From Saccharina japonica (Eukaryota; Sar; Phaeophyceae; Laminariales; Laminariaceae), in assembly GCA_008828725.1 (NCBI GenBank), contig MEHQ01001676.1:91433-155432 (forward strand): a stretch of DNA of 64,000 nucleotides, read 5' to 3'. A model generated the notes under the pieces. That model had not been told where the DNA came from, did not search any database, and was given only the letters and a program-made list of their open reading frames with translations. Both the position numbers and the translations under genes were made by a program. Shown one piece after another: positions 42,301-56,200 of this stretch. The number at the start of each line of letters is the position of its first letter. Position 1 is the stretch's first letter.

Positions 42301-45300
42301 CTATGAAAAACCTGCCGTACGACTTTTGTTTATCCGTGTGAATTTGGATGGTTCATTTTTTACACGCCGCATGAACGGAACGCACACAGCACGCACCACG
42401 CACGAGACAACAAGGATCACACCCACATGGAACGAGGCACACATCTAGCGCCATGCATCAGTAGTCAATACCATGTTGTATGCGTCTGCTCTCTATGGGT
42501 TGTGTACAGCGGTAGCAGTTGTACGAGACGCTTCAAAAATTACACGCGCATTATTTATGCATATTTGTAATTTGGTTCCAATATTTTGGAATCTACGTAG
42601 AGTACACATACACGCACAGATCTACGAGTACGTATATATGTACAGCAGTACGCATATCATATCTACAGCAGTAGCTCTCTCTTATCTGCGAGCGATAGGC
42701 CGATCTACATACGTACGATTACGGGTACTTTGGTACAGTAGGAGTACTAATGCTGCTGTACTTTACGGGAACAGGTGTCTAGTCTAGACTACACACTACA
42801 ACGCAGCCAAGGCGCCCCTTATCGAACAGCACAGCAGCAGTACAGCAGAAGAAGCTGTAGAACACGCAGCAGCCGCCCGCTGTTCAGATTGTTGCGTTTG
42901 TGGCGGCTGTTGTTGTGTCCTGTATGCGTGCGCCGGACCCGTAGTAAACAGCTACGAGTAGCAGGAGGAATCCAGTAGATCTAGTTGTGATAGCTACGAA
43001 CAACGAGTACTGCTTTGCTGTGTTCTGTTTTTCATTGTGTATGCGTGTGCGTTTGATGTATGCCATTACAGCAAACCTCCCCCTCTGATTTTAATATCAC
43101 CCGCGCTTTACAGCAGCGATTAAAAACAACAAATCCGCTAATACCCGTCACGGGTATGGATAACACTTCATACTCGCCGAGAATTTGGGCCCAGGGCACC
43201 CGGGTATCCAGCGGTTCGACGGGCACCCTTAGACGAGTACTCGGCTGCTAAACGCGTACCAGGGTAGTAGCCCAAAAGGTATTACGTACAAGTGATTGCT
43301 CTTATCTAGGACCGGGGCGGGACTCGTCGGGCAACAGCTCTGTCATAACTATCTTCTGTATACTCAGCTGTACAGCGCAGAACAGCCGTGATAACTACAG
43401 TACCACTACCACTATGGGATCGACTTCAAATCCTACAAAAAATAGTCAGATCGACTTCAGAAACAAAACAAGTCGTTGAGCCTGGACACCAACCTGAAGT
43501 TTCTTAACACCGGGATCCCACTGTACCTCAGATACGATATCCTCTCGTGACAGTTGTTTCGTTAGGAATGGCCGTCGCTACTACGTTTACAGTCTATGCC
43601 ACAGGTTTGCTCCAAAAATTAAACTATGAAGCCATGTGCGATCTATTTTCACCTTGCGACACCCCCGGGATTTCAAGTGACCAACATCCCGAAGGGGAAC
43701 CTTGTATATATATACATACTGTTTGATTTTGACGACAGTATAATCGCAACTGAGTGAAATCAGTCAGTGCCCGGCCCTGCGTTTCGTGGATTTTCATGAT
43801 TGTGGGCTAACGTTTAGGGCGATGGGCTAGTGTGCGCTTAGCATCAGCAACATCAACGACAGCACCAACAAGAGAAAAACCGAGGGCAAAAGGGGCGCAG
43901 CCTACCTATTTCGAGGGGCTCTATGCCGTTGGTAACTCCTTAGTGTTATTGGTACGAGGGAACATAGCAATCAGGACCAAATGTGCTTGACCCAAAACAG
44001 AACTGAAAACACTATCCCACACAAATTCCAAGCAGTTTGTCTTGACATCCGTGGGACCAGTTCGCAAGGGGTTGCGTAGTGAAAACAAACTGGAATATAC
44101 TGGTTTCCGTGTGTACGTGAGACTCATGGGTCCTGCCTGAATACCATGGTTGCCGGAAATAGCAAGTCACCCCTAACACTGACGGAAAAACAAAAACAAA
44201 AAACAGCGACCCGAAAGACTACAGTATGTGCATTTAACGAACACATTTAACAAAGTAAAGATACGAGGTATCAAAAAACAAAACGGTGTTTCCAAAGATA
44301 AACGCGTGCTCTATAAGACATGTGCCTTCAGGGCCGTTTCTTATCGAGCAACTTTTCCCGCCAAAAAATCCAATATTCTATTTCGCGTATTTGTTTTGTT
44401 TGTATATATTTCCGTATTTTCCAAACATGGGTATCCCCAAATATTGGAATGCGACAAAGTCTTCCAAATATTTTGCCCTCTGGTAAAGTTCCAAACTTTC
44501 TAATTAATAGAGATTATGATTGTCTGTTTTGGAAATTTTGGCGGAAAAAAAGGTTCTCTATATGAGCAGCTCTTATTGAGTAGAGTTCCTCGGGTAAGGA
44601 GCCGCCCCGCCCCGGCAGTCAAAAACATTTTGGCCAAATTGTGACACCTCTACCGTTTCACGTGTCCCGAGAAATAAAAAATGAAGTGCAACCCTGGCCT
44701 AGGTATCGTATCATACAAAGCATACAAATCATACAAACCATGCATATCATACAAATCATACAAATCATACAACAGTGAATGGTGTTCCAGCCATACTGTA
44801 GACTCAGTCCACCCGTTGGCGATCTCGACAGGCATAAGGTGTCCTAAACAGGTATAATATCATACAAATCACACAATTCATACAACTCATAAAAGTCATA
44901 CCAATCATAAAGATCATACAAATCATATAAATCATACAAATCATACCAATCATACAACGCAAATTAATGGTGTCCAGCGATGCTAGTAGAGTTAGTTCGT
45001 TGGCGATCCCGTCAGGCATATGGTGGTCAAAACAGGTATCATACCATACATATAATACAAAGCATACAAATCATACAACACGAGTAAATGGTGTTCCAGC
45101 CATACTCTGTAGAGTTCGTCCGTTGGCGATCTCGTCAGGCATACGGTGGCCAGAACAGCTATCATACCATACATATAATACAAAGCATACAACTCATATA
45201 AGGCATACAAATCATACAAATCATACAACACCAATTAACGGTGTTCTAGCCATACTGTAGAGTTCTTCCGTTGACGATCTCGTCAGGCATATGGTGTCCA

Positions 45301-48300
45301 GAACTTTCCTCCCGTCGCATTGTTTCTCGGACCTGGGCAAGAGCACGGACGAGAGAAAGAATGCGACAACAGTGGTAGGAGCTGTACGGACAAAAACAAA
45401 ACACAGCAAGCGGTACCTCTTGCCAGCCGTCTTCGTCCGGTGTGGCGTTCTTCTTGTTAGAAACGATTTCGCTGTAGATCTCCTCGTGCGGGATGAGCAG
45501 TGCTTCCACGACCTTCCTCCCCTCCTCGTCGAGGAAGGTTGCCTGAGCGTCTCCAACGGTGGCTCCCCACTACGGGCGAAAGCAGGCCCCGTGCACACAC
45601 GGGGGGAGAGAGAGGGAGAGGGAGGGAGAGGGAGAGAGAGAGAGGGGGGGGGGGGGGGGTAGAGAGAGATAAATGAGATAGAGATAGAGATAGGGATAGA
45701 GATAGAGATAGAGGTATAGAGATATGAGATAGAGATAGAGGTGTGGATAGAGATAGAGATAGATAGATGTATGGATAAAGATATATATAAGAGATATAGG
45801 CAGAGATGGATATAGAGATGGAAAAAGATAGAGATAGAGGTAGAGATAGAGATAGAGATAGAGATAGAGATAGAGATAGAGGTAGAGAAAGAGATAGATA
45901 TAGAGATAGAGATAGATATAGAGATAGAGATAGAGATAGAGATAGAGATAGAGATAGAGATAGAGATAGAGACAAAGCTATATACAGATATAAATGTAGA
46001 TATAGAGATAGAGATGGAGAAGGATACAGGAACAAAGGTAGAATTGGCGGTAGAGACATATATTGAGATAGAGCTAAAGAAAGGAGATACCTGGTAAGAG
46101 ATAAGGTAAGATACATCCGAAGAAAAAGATAACTATAGAGATAGAGGTAGAGATATAGGTAGAGCTTGACATGGACCTAGAGAAACATATATAGAGAGAA
46201 ATAGAGATAGGGATGGTGGCATGAGCCAAGTATGATCGGTCTTAAACAGAGGCCACATACAGCAGTGTCCCCCTTATCCCCCTATTTCACCACAAGAATG
46301 AAAATCCCGACGGGCTTGGGTCAAGGAGCCCGACCATTCATTAGTGTTTCCTGCCTAAAAAGTGCTACATACCTCAATTCCAGAGTTGCACCTCACGCGC
46401 GTCTCGGATAAAAATTAAAAAAAAAAAATGGAATGAATGATATTAATAGCCGCTGGTTAGGTCGTGTGTTACACTACTAATCCGTCTTGTCATCTCTTCG
46501 GCAAAAATCTGCAGTAGCAGTAATTCCTCGTGTAAAAACAAAACAAAATGAAAACCTCCTCCTGTTGTTATACACCACGCGCTGCGAGTTTTGTTTACTT
46601 CACTGTTTCCAACAAGATATGTGTTGGTTCTCCACCATAATGAGGGGTGTGTGCCGTTTATACGGTTACGCGTTCAGCTGTGGTAGGACATGTAGGTGAT
46701 CGCTTTTACGGTTTTTATCAATCATCCCAAAATTATGTTAAGAATTGCACGTTTTGAGCGATTGCTTTTCTCTGACCGGTTGACCTCGCTCTCCCCAAGT
46801 GGGAAACTACCGGCTAGTACATGCGACAACATTTTACAGGAATTTACGGCCGGGTGTTACGTGGAATGTTAATGTTTTTTTTCGAAGTTCATATATACTT
46901 CGGGGGGTTTCGTGCGCATTATATTTTTGTTAAAACCCGTTATAGGGTCAAGAACCTCAGAAAACTCCGAGAATTTTCCCTACCAGAGCTATGCCGCGGG
47001 GGGGTGAGTCAAGAAAATAAGGTGCCACTCCCCCCCTCCTCCCCCTCCCTCTACCGTGGCATTGGTCTGATAGGAAAAGTTCTCGGAATTTTATGAGGCT
47101 CTTCACTTGAGGAGCTCTACGCTGACTGCATCATCCTCATACATATTGGTGAGAAAAAAACATGCACACAAACGATGACGAGAAATCCCATAAAGGCCTC
47201 GGTCTTAAAAACGAAAATCGTCGAAAAAACACACCATGTTGGGTAGACAGCAGTTCATTAGTTGAGAAGCATGTGTCAAGGTCACAAATGTTTGGTAGAC
47301 ATTTCATTGGTTGAGAAGCATGTCGTAAAGTCACAAATATTGGTTAAATAGTTCATCGGTTAATAAGGAGCATGCCTTAAGGTGACACATATTGCTGCAC
47401 AAAGCAAAACGAAAAAGAAAAGAAAAAAAGTGCTACGTACCCGTTCTGTCGATAGCAAGCGTCGGCTACGAGTTTTGTTTCATCAGCGGTTTCCACACCT
47501 GAAATTCGTCGATCAGCTCGTCCTGGGCGGCATCCATGCTCTGCCGCAGTTGCCGCATGGCTGACCCGCAACCGGCTGCCACGAGAAAAAGAAGAAAAAT
47601 AAGAAGAAGACGAGTGGTTCAAAGGGTTTCCAGAATGGCGGTATAGCAGGAGAGAGGGGGAGGGGAAGGGGGGGAGGGGCAGAGGTGTGTGGTTGAGGCG
47701 GACTGGACAGCACAACAGGTCAAAGGGTTTCCAGAATGGCGATAGCAGGAGAGAGGGGGAGGGGAAGGGGGAGGGGTCGAGGTGCGTGGTTGGCGCGGAC
47801 TGGGCAGCACGACAGGATGTTTCGTTTCGAGCGTGGCAGTTTCAGAGCGTGCGGCTCGGAGCCACCGAACGCAAAAGGCCTGTTTATTTTTATTGCGGGT
47901 AAATAGGCACCTACGGTACACACGAACACCTAAATATTTTCCCTATTTCCACAAACAATAGTTGGTCCTATTTACTATGGTCCCGCGTGGTAAGAGAAAT
48001 ATATCGTGACGAACGTTGACGCATGCTACGGTAGAGGTAGGTATACCCTTTTTTTGGCTGAATCGTTTTTCTGAACGATCGGGCTCCTTAACCCAAATTC
48101 GTCGGACTTTTCATTTTTGTGACGAAATATGGTTCAGAGTATACTTCGGTCATGAGATTTCGCATCCGGCAGCACTTTTATTTCCCTCCAAGACCATTTT
48201 TTCGGTGGAGGTATGACGCTCCTTAAGTGAGGAGCTCAGAAAAAACATGGTGCACCTCTATCGTAGCATGCGTCCGTTTCGAGTTTCTTCGACATAAAGG

Positions 48301-51300
48301 AGGGAGCAAGGACGACAGATGAAGTATTGTGGAAAAGTTTAGCGGGAAGAATACATCAGAAGAAAGCTACTGTAGACTTCGCGCCTAGGTTTCCTTTGTT
48401 TTCCGTGGTTTTCTGCTTTCGGGAGTGTTGTGAGTCATCAACGTTGAAGCTCATAAGCTGCACATTGTCGGATGGCAAAGATGACAACAATAATATAACT
48501 GACCTATAGATTTTTTTTACACGTTGTGTTGCCGAACGTGGGTTGCTCTATGAATAGTCCCATCCATCCGTCCATCTCTCCTGACATCCCCGTTTGACTA
48601 CAAATGCTGACACTCCTAAACGAAAGCTTCGAGGTATTTATGTCAAATGCCGATATCAAATCGGTTCCGTTTTTTTTATTTTCTCTGAACATATATATAT
48701 ACTTCAAGCATATACAGTAGGGTAGCCCCTATTTTGGAAACCCTACGGCGTTCTCGGCATTGGAGGTCCCTTATATACCGTTTTCCCTTATCGAAGGGGA
48801 CCCTTAAAAAGGGCCAATTACCGTGTATTACGGGGGACTAAAGTTGTATACATTACGGTATTTGCCCCTTTTTAAGGACATACGGTGCGCACAAAAACCT
48901 ATTTATGTTTTCCTATTTTTACCAGGGCCTTCCTCGGGAAAATTCCCGAACCACGGCGAATCGAATGACGGCGTTTTCATTTATTTTTACGAAGTAGGAA
49001 CCGCGGTATGGCCACGGGAATTTTACCACGGGAATTCAAAAGCAAATTCCCGTGGTAAAATTCCCGTGGCCATACCGCGGCTCCTACATCGTAACAAAAA
49101 CAAAAAACGTCGTCATTCGATTCGCCGTGGTTTGGTCTTTTTGTGGTGTTTTTAACATTGGTTATTCGGCATTTGTTAGGATGATATGGATGATTTACTC
49201 AATTCCCGAAATCTTCGGGAATTTTCCCGAGGAAGGCCCTGATTTTTACTGACAATATGTGGACCTATTCACTACGGCCCCCCGTACTAAATATGTCACG
49301 TACTCCTATTAATAGTAGAAAACAAAGGGCACGACTCGTACTAATATAGTACATACCAAAACCCCAAGAAACAAGACGCGTGCTAAGGTAGAGGTAGCAC
49401 GTTTTGGCTAAATCGTTTTCTGAACGATCGGGCTCCTTAACCCAAATTCGTCGGACTTTCATTTTTGTGTCGAAATAGGTTTCAGAGTATACTACGGTCA
49501 TGGGATTTCTCATCCGGCAGCAATTCTATTTTCTTCCTAAATGTTTTTTTTCGGTGAGGTATGGCGCTCCTTAAGTGAGGAGCTGTAAAAGAACATGGTG
49601 CACCTCTATCGTAGCATGCGTCACAAGTGCTTCGTATGATACGTCAAAAGAGATTGTTTTGTTGGGTCCCTCCCGGCAACGCGGGCGAGATCACTATAAA
49701 CTGCGATAGAGGTACTGTTTGTACCGTGTTTTGGCTGAAAAAGTGTTCGGAATGATCGGGCACCTCAACCCATTCGGAACTGATAAAATGTCCCACATTG
49801 TAGTTCGAAGTAGTTTCCCCACAAAATTCGTGGGGCCAGTTCTTGAGGAAAGAATGTCCCACATTGTAATTAGAAGTAGTTTCCCCACAAAATCCGTGGG
49901 ACCAGTTCTTAAGGGGTTAATCAAACCCATTCATTCAGAACTGCGAAACTTATCCGACGCTTCAATTCCAGGTAGTTTGTCCTTCAATGCGTGAGACCAG
50001 TTCTTAAGGGGTGTGTTAATGACCCGGAATGGTCGGTATTTCATTCTTGTGTTGCAAATATTGTCCATGGCATAGATAGACCAATATATTGTTCATCGGT
50101 ACGTACGTAGCACTTTTACTTTCCCCCGAAAACAGTTTTTGGGTGAGGTATATATAGAGAGCTCCTCAAGTGACCACCCTTATACGGCAAAAACACGATG
50201 GTGCAGCCCCTCTACCGTACCATGCGTCATACCACGGGCCTATCTGTTAACGAACGATCAAAAATCATCAGGCGGGAATCGACTTACCTATGCGAGATGT
50301 GGACTAGGTGGAAATGGGTCTGCCATATCATCACGTTTGCAGCAAAAAAAAACTGGCCCCTTGCTTAAAAGGTGGCCGAACACACGTACGTACGTCTAAA
50401 TGGGACCTCAACACATTCGTGAAATTCGTTTTTGCAAGAAAACGCGACCCGTCTGCAACGAACCCCTTTTCCTACAGCGCTCTCTTCAAGGGCCGGATCA
50501 CTTCTCACGAGGTGGGTCGATTCGGGTCGAGTCCGGCGTGAGGGCAAGTTTGTTTCGGCTGTCGACATGTATTAGACCAGACCCGACCCGACCCGACCCG
50601 ACCCGTAATATATATTTATTATTATTTACCGGGACGACCCGGCCCGTGCGTCCCGACCCGGGCCGATCCGCTGGCGGGGTTATGCCCCGGGAAGAGCTCT
50701 GATTGTTTGGCAAAAACATGCCATACGTGAAATTGTTCAGAGCGCTGATTTTCGGGCGAAAAAACTTTAAAGCATACGTGTAGGCCAATGGTTGCAGTAA
50801 AACTAGACCGTACCCATATTGTAGGAAAGGCGTGCTTGGAAAAAAATGTATTACGAGCCTGGAAGCAAGTTTTAAAAAGAAACGAAACACGCCATATACA
50901 TTATTGACGCGTGTTACGATAGAGGTACTGCTGTACCTTTTTTGTTTTGGCTGAAAACGTTTCTGAATGACCTAGCAAAGGCTCCTTAGGGCCCGAATTA
51001 ACGAGTATAAAATAAATTCAATTTGGAAAAAATATAATTCAAATTCGCTTTTCATTGGTCAACACACGTACCAGCACCAAATATTATGCCCCAAGATCCT
51101 AATATTTGGTGCTGGTGCGTGTGTTGACCAATGAAAAGCGGATTTGAATATTTTTTTTTTCCAAATTGATTTTTTTCTTCTTCGTTAAAACGGGCCCTTA
51201 ATCCTACATCGTCGGATTTTCATTTTTTTTTATGCAATATCTTTTATTTTATGCTTAAAAACATGGGATTGAGTGAGCAATCTCGAGGTAGGGGTACCAC

Positions 51301-53178
51301 TTTTTGGCTCACTATTTTCTGACGGGTTGAGCTCCTCACGTGAGTAACCACCGGATACTACTATCATTTTACGGGAAAGTTTGTTTTTGAACTGCCGACA
51401 TTGGAAGTTTCTGTCGGGTTGCGCGAACGAATGTTTTCCGAAGTCATGTTTCGGGTGAGACGTTGAGCTCCTCATGTGAGGAACGCAGAAAATTATGCTG
51501 CGCCCCTACCGTGGGATGAGTCTGGTCATCCTGTAGAACTTTTATTTTCTTCCCAAATCAGTTTTTGGGTGGGGTGTAGAGCGCTCCTCAAGTGACCATA
51601 CCACCCTCAGAAAATTCCTGGTGCACCTGCATGCAGGCTACCCGTAGCATGCGTCTATTTTTCGTTTTTTCAGGTGGTGACAAGCGAGGAGACAGCCGAA
51701 AACATTATTCGACGACGACGCGGCCGCAATCACTGTGTAGGACACACACGGGTAAAACAATTTCGAAGAGGTTTAATCACCGCGGTGGTTCTTGGAAAGC
51801 TCCTTCAGCATGCACCCCTTCAGCTTCTCGCTCTTGCAGCCAGAGCCCACCCTGCGACATATGGCACGTACACGCGCCGACCGACACAATAGACGATGAG
51901 ACAGTACAGAATGAGAGTTTTGATCCCAAGTATTCATGCATGCATGCATTAATACGCATGCAGAACGCAACAGGCAAGCAGGCAGGCAGGCAGGCAGGCA
52001 AGCAGGCAGGCAGGTAGTCGGGAAGGAAGGTGGACAGGCAAAAACAGGTAGCTAAGGAGGTCGACAGTCTGAGCGCACACACCTCCACCCCATCACGACC
52101 CCTAAAAGGCAGCCATCTTATCGCAAGTATCGAACCACTAAAAACAAACTCCACGCTGGATCCCAAGTGGGTGGTGCCTCAAAACCCTAATACGTGTGGG
52201 TTCAGATCTAGAGGGCTACTACAATTATGGTGGCTGCGTGTTTCCTCCCCGTTGCTTTAGGCCAGACAGCGAACCGGCACTGACAAAACAAAACAGTTAC
52301 ACCACGCGCTGTTTCTCCCATTATTGCCTGAACACTACGTGTGTACGTACACTACCGACTCTCTCATAAGCAAGTGCCCCACAAGAAACTCGACCTGAAC
52401 ATTAAGGGGGAAACAAGAAAGTCGACCGCTATTATACTGAAGTTAGTGTGGGACACACCCCTTCCTCAAATAAGAAAGCCAGCCTAAGCACGATTTCTGG
52501 TTTCTTATGAGCGGGCCGGTACTGTATACTAATTCATCATTCCCGCGGCTGTTTCGTTTGTGTTAGTTCTTGAAACCGTCACTATCGTGTTTTACGTTCG
52601 TTCCAGCTTAACTGATAGCATATATCAAACCAAACTCAGCAGCGCGGCTTTCTAGACAACCCGTGGTCACCATTTTTGTTTTACGTTCGTTCCAGCTTAA
52701 CTGCAACATATATCAAACCAAACTCAGCAGCGCGGCTTCCTAGACAACCCGTGGTCACCAATGTATGTACTACCCCCCCCCCCCCCGCGCCCCTGGCATA
52801 TGCATGCCCTCGTTTTCCTCGGGCAACAGGATTCCATCGAACGTGTGACGAATGCTACGGTAGCCTGCATGCAGGTGCACCATGTTTCTGCCTTCTGAGG
52901 GTGGTCACTTAAGGAGCTCCGTGTATACCGGTACCTCACCCGAAAAATGATTTCGGAGGGAAATTAAAGTGCCACACGATCAACCACCCCATGAGCTAGG
53001 TATGCCATGGAAAATGTGGCATTGCTAAGAATTCAACTCCGGCGATTTTGGGATAAGGATCCCGATCATTCAGAAAAAAAAAAACAGAAAAAACGCTATC
53101 TCTACTATCGTAGCACGCGTCGTGTCCCTACGGCTATTGCATCCACTGTGGACAAGGTCAACAAGAGGAAATAACGGG

Positions 53179-53212
<34 letters not shown>

Positions 53213-56200
53213 GAGGTAGGGGTAGGGCTGAGGGGGTGTAGTTCATTTTCATGCATGGCCTTAGTCGTATGGACATGGACCCTCGCATCCCTACAATGCC
53301 TGGACGGAGCATGTCAGGCTTTCACCAACCAGGCGGGCATTGCTTGCACCAAAGCGCGAAGCGAAGCGTGAGGTGTTGGGGCGAGTCGCTTGTGAAGGGT
53401 GAGCCGCATCCTACTGAGAAACTCTTGAGAGGCGGACTTGCATGTGGACGACAGCCTCCAATGAATTCGTTTAATTTCTGGTGTGGCCACTTCCAGAGAC
53501 AACAATGGGTGTAGTGTGTATCTGCCTCGTGGGTGCCTTACCATATACACACTGCGTGATACGACCATTTCCCTTGTGCGGAGGTCAAGTTCTCCACCCC
53601 GCACGAATGAGCCAACTCGACCGCCAGCAGTGTTGACCGCCAAAAACTAAAAACTAAAATAGGGCACCCTGGCTGTCTAGCTCACGCAGTGAGAGGCGGT
53701 TGTAACAGCGTCGTCGCCAACCGACGTCATCCCAACCTCGATATATATACTTCGTATATATGGGGGGGGGGGCGTACTCATTTGTTGCTTGCCTTAGTCA
53801 TTTGACCATTAACCACGCATCCCTTTCGAGACGGAGGTGTGTGTGGGGGAGGGGGGGGGGCTACAACCTATAGAAGGAGGTTGATGCCAATTGTTTCGTT
53901 GGGATTAAAAAGAATCTTGACGAACAAACTCACAACAAACATAAGAAACCCCAACACGAAACAATGTTTTGTTGTTGTGCTCGATCACCTTGCATGCCAG
54001 CCTCAAATAAACCAACCCAACCCTAGGATATTATATATTTTATATATATATTATATACTCGTATATGTAAGGACCTAAACCCTGCGGCGTTCTCTGCAAC
54101 AGCACTGCCAGAAACGACGCAAGAATAACATGCAGCCCCCACAGCATTGTACACAGAAAGCACTCACTCCAGGATACTGCGACCTTCAAATCGCCCAAAC
54201 TCTCCCGCCGCGAAAACCAGAACAAAACAACGGGGCTCCGCATCAGGGGCGAGGACGCAAGAGATGTAGAGATAGCAAGCAACTGGCTGACGAGCGAGAA
54301 TGGTTGTGTCGAATAGCGTTTGTTTTTTGGAGGTTCAGGGGCCTTGTTCGACCGGTGTCTCCATGCAAGCATAGCTCACGATTTTCTCGCACTCTTCGTG
54401 CGAGTGCGAGTCTCTCTTACTCCCTCTTTCTCGCTGTCTATAACCATATGTTCACAGAGTGCTCACGTACTCGGTGTAGGGATATTTATGTAACGGTTTT
54501 TAGGAGTTCCACAGAGGACATATGCGTGTTTCTCTGTGGAGCACTCAACGTGTTGGGTGATGTTTATCATCCCCTCCACGTTTCTTTTTGTTTTGATCCT
54601 TTTACGACGGTAGTATATGCGTATACATCAGGAGAAGCTTTCACAATATGTGTGCCTATATTTGAACTGTCCCCGATCCAGAGTATCCCACTAGTGGTCA
54701 CTTGGACACGCCAGCGTCTGTTTCAATTGGAATGGTTTACTGGTTGGGTCTCAGTCGGGAGAGCTAATCACCACTCGAGGACGAGCGGTCGAGTTTTGGT
54801 TTTCCGGGTGAAAGGTCCAGAGAGGGGCCAGGGTAGCTGCAGAAGTTGCGGCGGCCGCAGAGGCGGCGATCATCGCCGCGGCAGAGGCCGTGGGATGGCT
54901 CATAACGCAGGAGTGCGATACAAGCCTGTGCCAGAGGGCACAGCACGAGGCCACGAGGGAAACAAGCCGTCGCCAGTGAGCGATGCAAGAGGCCAAGAGG
55001 GCAACAAGTCGTCGTCAGAGGGCGATGCAAGAGGCTACTTTGACGACGCTATCGGTGAGAACACCGGGGCTATTTCCTATGCCACCGTCGCCGGGGGTGG
55101 TGGTAGCAATATATGCGGTAGCGTTAGCTAGCCCCCCGGTAGACTGCCCCCCCCCCCGCATCCCTCCCGCGTTCCGCCCGGCGATCGCTGCTGCTGTGCT
55201 CGTCCCCGGCGTTCGGCGTTTCAAGGAGGTGGATTGTACCAACGCCGTTTCCGTGTGCAACGCCCACGTTCACGAGGGCCTTCTACGCTAGACGGCCAAG
55301 CAGCAAGGCGTCAAGCTGACGGGCGCCTCTGGTCACTTACAGCGGGTGCGTGCAAGCGAAGAAGGGGAGGCGTGCGTGTGTACCTACGATGACTTCTTCG
55401 CGGAAGGCGCTTCCCCTGCAGCGCGTTTTTGTCAACCTTGCTGGCCCCCAGGAACGTCGCGTCTGCCGGCGGAGCTCTGTATCATATCCTGTTCGAGGAT
55501 GACGTGATGCGCATGGCATGACTGTACTCCCCCAGGGGCAACAGCGCTGCCGACGTGGCCACGGCGATCCGGAAATGTCTGAGCGACGTCGGTGGACGCG
55601 TGTAGTGCTTCCGGGCGGACAACGGCGCCGAGTTTGTGAACACCCTTTTCGCGAGCCCATGCGTTGAAGAGAAAATCCGCCCTGAGCACACCGGGGTTGA
55701 CGGGCCGAAGCGCAACGGCGTGGTCGAGCGCGAACTTGGCCTGATCTAGAAAGGCGGCATGGCCGCTTGCCTTGAGCCCCCCCCCCGGCTGTTTCCCGGC
55801 CATCTCCCGGACGTTTACCGTTACTGGGTGGAATCTCAGCCATCTACATGAACGACTGCAATGAACACCACCGCGACCACGGCCAACGTCAACAAAAAGT
55901 CACCGCACGAGGCATTGTTTGGGACACTCCCGCCGCCCCAACACCCTCGCTTTCATGCAGCCCGGATTCCGCCACATCCCTCGCACCCACAGGTCGGAGC
56001 CCCAGGCCGAGCGGTGCTTTTACCTCTACAGGGGGAGGAACCACCCCTGCGGGACTGCGTCAAGGTGGTCACGGCGTGTGGCCGTACGAGCGACTCACGG
56101 GACGTCACTTGGGAGGTGGAGCGCATGCCGATCATCGCGGCTGTGCCGCAGGTTAGGACGCACGCCGTGTCGGCACCGTGGGACGCCGACTTGCACGTCA

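Larger units (their letters stand above)
50906..51655 (-). mobile_element. M1 MITE with TATT duplication carrying M2 and M3 inserts
   Basis: Ends GACGCGTGTTACGATAGAGG and CTACCCGTAGCATGCGTC. TATT is at 50902-50905 and 51656-51659. Inside are M2 (50989-51197) and M3 (about 51275-51521), so three families are nested in 750 bp. Confidence 0.9.

Noticed and set aside
54130-55131. 333-codon open frame on the plus strand
   Set aside because: No domain, atypical composition, and it ends in the tandem-repeat unit found elsewhere. It lies within an intron next to the copia fossil and is open probably by chance and GC content.
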